Origin: Perlabentimonas sp034003245
GTDB lineage: Bacteria > Bacteroidota > Bacteroidia > Bacteroidales > Tenuifilaceae
Direction of reading: 5' to 3'
Length of the DNA stretch: 64,000 bases
NCBI GenBank assembly: GCA_034003245.1
Contig: JAVEYY010000016.1
Span: 25,233-89,232, forward strand
A program made the translations under genes and the position numbers. How positions within the stretch are numbered: position 1 is the stretch's first letter; each line of letters opens with the position of its first letter. The notes under the pieces are model-generated. The model was given only the letters and a program-made list of their open reading frames with translations, had not been told where the DNA came from and did no database searches. Of this stretch, positions 60,817 to 64,000 are shown in pieces.

Positions 60817-62181
60817 ATGACCGATCTGACCAAAGGCAATGTAGCCCGACAAATTCTTACGTTTTCTGTACCCATGCTGCTGGGCAATATCTTCCAGCAG
60901 CTCTACAATATTGTTGATAGCATTATTGTGGGAAAGTTTCTGGGCAAGGAAGCGCTGGCCTCGGTGGGCGCATCGTTCCCCGTAATCTTCACCATTATAG
61001 CGCTGATTATTGGCATTGGCGGCGGCGCTTCGGTGGTGATATCGCAGTACTTTGGCGCGCAGGATAAGGAGAGCGTGAAGAAGGCTGTGGATACCATGAA
61101 TATCTTTCTGCTGATCACCGGCCTTATTATCTCGATTACAGGCGTGCTCCTGAGCCGTTGGATTTTCACGCTGCTGCAGCTCCCCGAGGAGCTTATGGAG
61201 TCGGCCACCACCTACCTTAATATCTACCTAATGGGGATGCTCGTTTTCTTTGGATTTAACTCCATCACCTCCATCCTTAGGGGCGTTGGCGACTCCAAGA
61301 ACCCATTATACTACCTGATTATCGCCACGGTGCTTAACATTGGCCTCGATATCCTTTTTGTGGTGGGCTTTGGGTGGGGCATTGCGGGTGCAGCCTGGGC
61401 AACCGTTATCTCGCAGGGCGTGGCGTTTGTGATAGCCGTAATCCATATTAACCGCAAGCACAGCATTATCCGCATCGATATCTGGGGAATTAAGTTCGAC
61501 TGGAAGATATTTGTCCAGAGCCTACGCATTGGGCTACCCACAGGAATCCAGCATACCTTTGTGGCGCTTGGGATGATGGCCCTTACGGGCATTGTGAACA
61601 CCTTTGGCACCGATGTTATTGCAGCCTTTACGGCTGCGAGTCGTATCGATTCGCTGGCCTCGCTGCCCGCCATGACCCTCTCGGTGGCCATCTCGGTATT
61701 CGTGGGGCAGAATATTGGCGCCAACAAGTTTCAGCGCATTAGCCAAGGGCTTAGGGTTTCGCTGCTATTCGCCTCACTATTCAGCGTTACCATGACCATT
61801 GTGGCCCTGTTCTGGTCGGAACCGATGATGATGATCTTCTCCAACGATCCCAATGTTATCGCCATTGGAAAGGACTACCTGATTATCGTTAGCCTCTTCT
61901 ACCTGCTCTTCTCAACGATGTTTGTGTACAACGGGCTGCTCCGAGGGGCTGGAGCTACACTGGTGCCCATGTTTATTACCCTCTTCTCGCTATGGCTAAT
62001 CCGTATCCCGCTGGCCGTGTTCCTAAGTCGATATATGGGCGAATCGGGTATCTGGTGGTCCATCCCCATTGCCTGGCTCTTTGGTGTTACCGGCGCCATG
62101 CTCTACTACCGGTATGGCAATTGGAAAGATAAGGGAGTGGTGAAAGTCGGCAAGAGCAAGAGTAAGGAGCAAGAGGGCTAA
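60817..62181 (+). CDS. MATE-family efflux transporter
   Basis: Predicted 454-residue inner-membrane Na+ or H+ antiporter with 12 helices in two MATE repeats. The start LTKGNVARQILTFSVPMLLG, then NIVDSIIVGKFLGKEALASVG and an internal LRIGLPTGIQHTFVALGMM repeat are typical. The highly charged C-terminus (GKSKSKEQEG) is ordinary for this family. Substrate unknown (drugs, cationic compounds). Indole export has been suggested for other transporters, but proximity to tnaA is not evidence of it. Confidence 0.93.
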   Translation: MTDLTKGNVARQILTFSVPMLLGNIFQQLYNIVDSIIVGKFLGKEALASVGASFPVIFTIIALIIGIGGGASVVISQYFGAQDKESVKKAVDTMNIFLLITGLIISITGVLLSRWIFTLLQLPEELMESATTYLNIYLMGMLVFFGFNSITSILRGVGDSKNPLYYLIIATVLNIGLDILFVVGFGWGIAGAAWATVISQGVAFVIAVIHINRKHSIIRIDIWGIKFDWKIFVQSLRIGLPTGIQHTFVALGMMALTGIVNTFGTDVIAAFTAASRIDSLASLPAMTLSVAISVFVGQNIGANKFQRISQGLRVSLLFASLFSVTMTIVALFWSEPMMMIFSNDPNVIAIGKDYLIIVSLFYLLFSTMFVYNGLLRGAGATLVPMFITLFSLWLIRIPLAVFLSRYMGESGIWWSIPIAWLFGVTGAMLYYRYGNWKDKGVVKVGKSKSKEQEG

Positions 62182-62207
62182 GAGGTGTATTATGTATCTA
62201 TCATAAT

Positions 62208-62560
62208 TCTATGTTTCTATGTGTTAAATAAGTCACAAAGTCTGAATGTCCGAAAGTCTGAAAGTCTGAAAGTCGAAAAGACAGAAGACAGAAGACAGAA
62301 GACGCCTGTCTCGGGAGCCGACGCTTTTTGGAGGGTAACGAGAGAAGAGCGAAGGGCGAAGGGCGAAGGGCGATGACGGTTACTGAGCCTGTCGAAGTAA
62401 CCGGTAAGCAGTATCCCTATCTATGAAAGTTCTATGTTTCTATGTGTTAAACAAGTCACAAAGTCTGAAAGTCTGAAAGTCTGAAAGTCTGAAAGTCTGA
62501 AAGTCGAAAAGACCGAAGACCGAAGACGGAAGACGGAAGTGAAATTTACCTTAGTATGCC
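62208..62560. repeat. Duplicated segment with 8-bp tandem repeats
   Basis: CTATGTTTCTATGTGTTAAA plus CAAGTCACAAAGTCTGAA occurs at about 62212 and again at about 62430. Each copy runs into TCTGAAAG units (about 3 in the first, 5 in the second) and then GAAGAC repeats. Simple-sequence, no coding content. Confidence 0.75.
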
Positions 62561-62902
62561 TTAGTGTGTCTGAGTGTTCTTAGTGTCTGAGTGGTAAAAA
62601 AGATAGAAAGACAGTAGTCAGAAGACCGAAGCGAATAGCCAAGAGCCAATGGCCAAAAGCCATGGCAGCAAGAGCAAGAAGTCGGAAGTCCGAAGCTAAG
62701 AGCCAAAAGCAAGTATAATATCGAATATCCGACACGCAACGCTGAACGCCGAACTTCAAACAACGAGCAACGAATCTTATCATCGTATTGAAAGCACCCA
62801 AAAGCGAATGTCAATACTTTTGTCGAATTTTTGATGAACGGATTTTCAACCGTGAACTCCATTTTTTAAAATCAGGTATTGGAAAAGTTGCCTGTAACTA
62901 AT

Positions 62903-63235
62903 TTGCCTAAGTTTCTGGTAAGGAAAAAACTGGAGTATCTACCATGCCTGAGTTTCTGGCAAGGAAAAAACACGGGTATCTACCATGCCTGAGTTTCTGG
63001 CAAGGAAAAAACTCGAGTATCTGACATGCCTGAGTTTCTGGCAAGGGAAAAACTCGGGTATCTGACATGCCTAAGTTTCTGGCAAGGGAAAAACTGGAGT
63101 ATCTGACATGCCTGAGTTTCTGGCAAGGGAAAAACTGGAGTATCTGACATGCCTGAGTTTCTGGCAAGGGAAAAACTGGAGTATCTGACATGCCTGAGGT
63201 TGTGGGCAAGGGAAAAACTCGGGAATTTGTTCTGC
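62903..63235. repeat. 41-bp tandem repeat, about 8 copies
   Basis: The unit begins TGCCTGAGTTTCTGGCAAGG and ends AGTATCTGACA. Landmark ATG positions are 62944, 62985, 63026, 63067, 63108, 63149 and 63190, exactly 41 apart. 41 is not a multiple of three, and copies abut without spacers, so it is neither coding nor CRISPR. Each unit can form a weak AGTTT/AAACT stem. Confidence 0.92.
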
Positions 63236-63328
63236 CTGAAAATGAAGGTTGGCCATTTGTATGGAAAAATACCATACGTAAAACGGCAGTGGGGCTTAGC
63301 TCTAGGACGGTTTAACTAGAAAACCACA

Positions 63329-63442
63329 GTGTAACCCTGTGTACCCTCCGCGAAACTCTGTGGAAGTCCTTAAAAACCAGTTTCACAAAGGCCACAGAGA
63401 AGGCTCAGAGGGGCACAAAGGGAGAAATTAAGATATTGTATC
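63329..63442. repeat. 114-bp direct repeat, first copy
   Basis: Closely matches 63675-63788 (CGCGAAACTCTGTGG, CACAGAGAAGGCTCAGAGGG, AAATTAAGATATTGTAT). Copies flank the REP-like hairpins. Confidence 0.85.
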
Positions 63443-63466
63443 TCTACTGTCCGACTAATATTTGTT

Positions 63467-63601
63467 TTGTCCCTTACGGGACAATAAAAAAATCTCTACT
63501 ATTTGTACTACCGATATTTAGTCCCTACGGGACTGTGCCGTTAGGCACAGGATACCGGTAGAAGAAATTTAGACCCACAAGTCAGTGTCCCGGAGGGACA
63601 C
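63467..63601. repeat. Cluster of four REP-like hairpins upstream of the RAYT gene
   Basis: Perfect stems: TTGTCCC-TTAC-GGGACAA (63467-63484), AGTCCC-TAC-GGGACT (63520-63534), CTGTGCC-GTTA-GGCACAG (63533-63550) and GTGTCCC-GGA-GGGACAC (63585-63601). The recurring GTCCC/GGGAC core next to a RAYT transposase fits REP/BIME elements. Confidence 0.7.
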
Positions 63602-63674
63602 AACAATTGATAGGGATTACCGATGTTTATCAAAAAATTAATCGGATAGCAGTGATATTGTATAAAAAATCGCT

Positions 63675-63788
63675 GTGCAACCCGGTGTACTCTCCGCGAA
63701 ACTCTGTGGTAGTCATAAAAAACCTGTTTCACAAAGGCCACAGAGAAGGCTCAGAGGGGCACAAAGGGAGAAATTAAGATATTGTATC
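63675..63788. repeat. 114-bp direct repeat, second copy
   Basis: Second copy of 63329-63442, about 90 percent identical by eye, ending 61 bases before the RAYT start. Confidence 0.85.
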
Positions 63789-63849
63789 CCTGCTACCGCA
63801 CGAGTCCTCTCGTGTGGTAACAAAGCAAAAAAATTACTAAATTTACTCC

Positions 63850-64000
63850 ATGAGCAGAAAGTACAAGTTCCATAACCCAGATGGAGTCTACTTCGTTAGT
63901 TTTGCCGTGGTGGATTGGATAGATGCATTTACCCGAAATGAGTATAAGAATATACTTGTTGACAGCCTATCTTTTTGCCAACGGGAAAAAGGAATGGAGA
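63850..64000 (+). CDS. REP-associated tyrosine transposase (RAYT, IS200/IS605-like), 5' part
   Basis: The first 50 codons of a gene running off the window. The N-terminus MSRKYKFHNPDGVYFVSFAV is the characteristic beginning of the Y1-transposase (IS200-like) proteins of Bacteroidota; VVDWIDAFTR and a helix with Lys/Asn follow. The catalytic His-x-His and Tyr lie beyond the window. It is preceded by REP-like hairpins, which such enzymes mobilise. Confidence 0.82.
   Translation, partial: MSRKYKFHNPDGVYFVSFAVVDWIDAFTRNEYKNILVDSLSFCQREKGME

Noticed and set aside
62903..63235. CRISPR array
   Set aside because: The 41-bp units abut with no unique spacers and there are no cas genes in the window. 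The same applies to the 21-bp array at 23.9-24.3 kb.

Overview
The window looks like the chromosome of an anaerobic, fermentative member of the Bacteroidota, probably order Bacteroidales. The evidence is Bacteroidota-type promoters (TTTG, then TAnnTTTG), SusC-like TonB receptors with carboxypeptidase-regulatory-like N-termini, a DUF4249 lipoprotein, FKBP lipoproteins, and fermentation enzymes ending in acetate and butyrate. No rRNA, tRNA, CRISPR array or phage genes were seen.

Layout. 0-3.6 kb: three overlapping or adjacent FKBP-type lipoprotein isomerases, convergent with an RsmI-family methyltransferase and a nitroreductase lipoprotein. 4.4-7.6 kb: an ackA-ptb-buk operon for ATP formation from acetyl-phosphate and butyryl-phosphate. 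7.8-14.9 kb: a PEGA/formylglycine-enzyme-like surface protein, a TonB receptor/DUF4249/beta-barrel set and an unknown lipoprotein. 15.8-24.4 kb: a repeat island made of mosaic GC-rich repeats (a 495-bp tandem unit, hairpin-rich modules, a 21-bp minisatellite). Its only clear gene is a YdiJ-like FAD/Fe-S dehydrogenase, flanked by direct repeats. 24.6-35.6 kb: a two-component-like propeller/SpoIIE sensor, sucD, a DeoR regulator divergent from glpD-glpK, an MFS exporter and a dihydroorotate-dehydrogenase-like flavoprotein. 35.7-48.0 kb: an [FeFe]-hydrogenase locus. It holds a catalytic HydCBA trimer, two sensory hydrogenase-like proteins (one next to a SpoIIE phosphatase, one fused to a histidine kinase), two receiver proteins and the redox repressor Rex. 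48.1-53.6 kb: an ABC importer divergent from a TM1266-family hydrogenase-associated regulator plus TonB receptor. 53.7-62.2 kb: M28 peptidase, DUF2339 membrane protein, tryptophanase, a broken SDR gene and a MATE exporter. 62.2-64 kb: simple and REP-like repeats leading into a partial RAYT transposase.

The most interesting observation is a set of Rex-like 18-bp palindromes (TTGTTA-N6-TAACAA type). They lie upstream of ackA-ptb-buk, upstream of hydCBA, weakly upstream of the divergent sensory-hydrogenase operon, and, as a perfect palindrome overlapping a promoter, upstream of the TM1266/TonB operon. With rex inside the same locus, this suggests a local NADH-responsive regulon. It would tie hydrogen production, acid production and an uncharacterised TonB/ABC uptake system together. 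Other notable points are a HydB-like subunit that has lost most [2Fe-2S] cysteines of its N-terminal domain, a 171-bp MITE-like element with perfect 21-bp inverted ends, an amber-interrupted SDR gene, and REP-like hairpins beside a RAYT gene.

All assignments come from reading motifs by eye. No alignment or database search was run.
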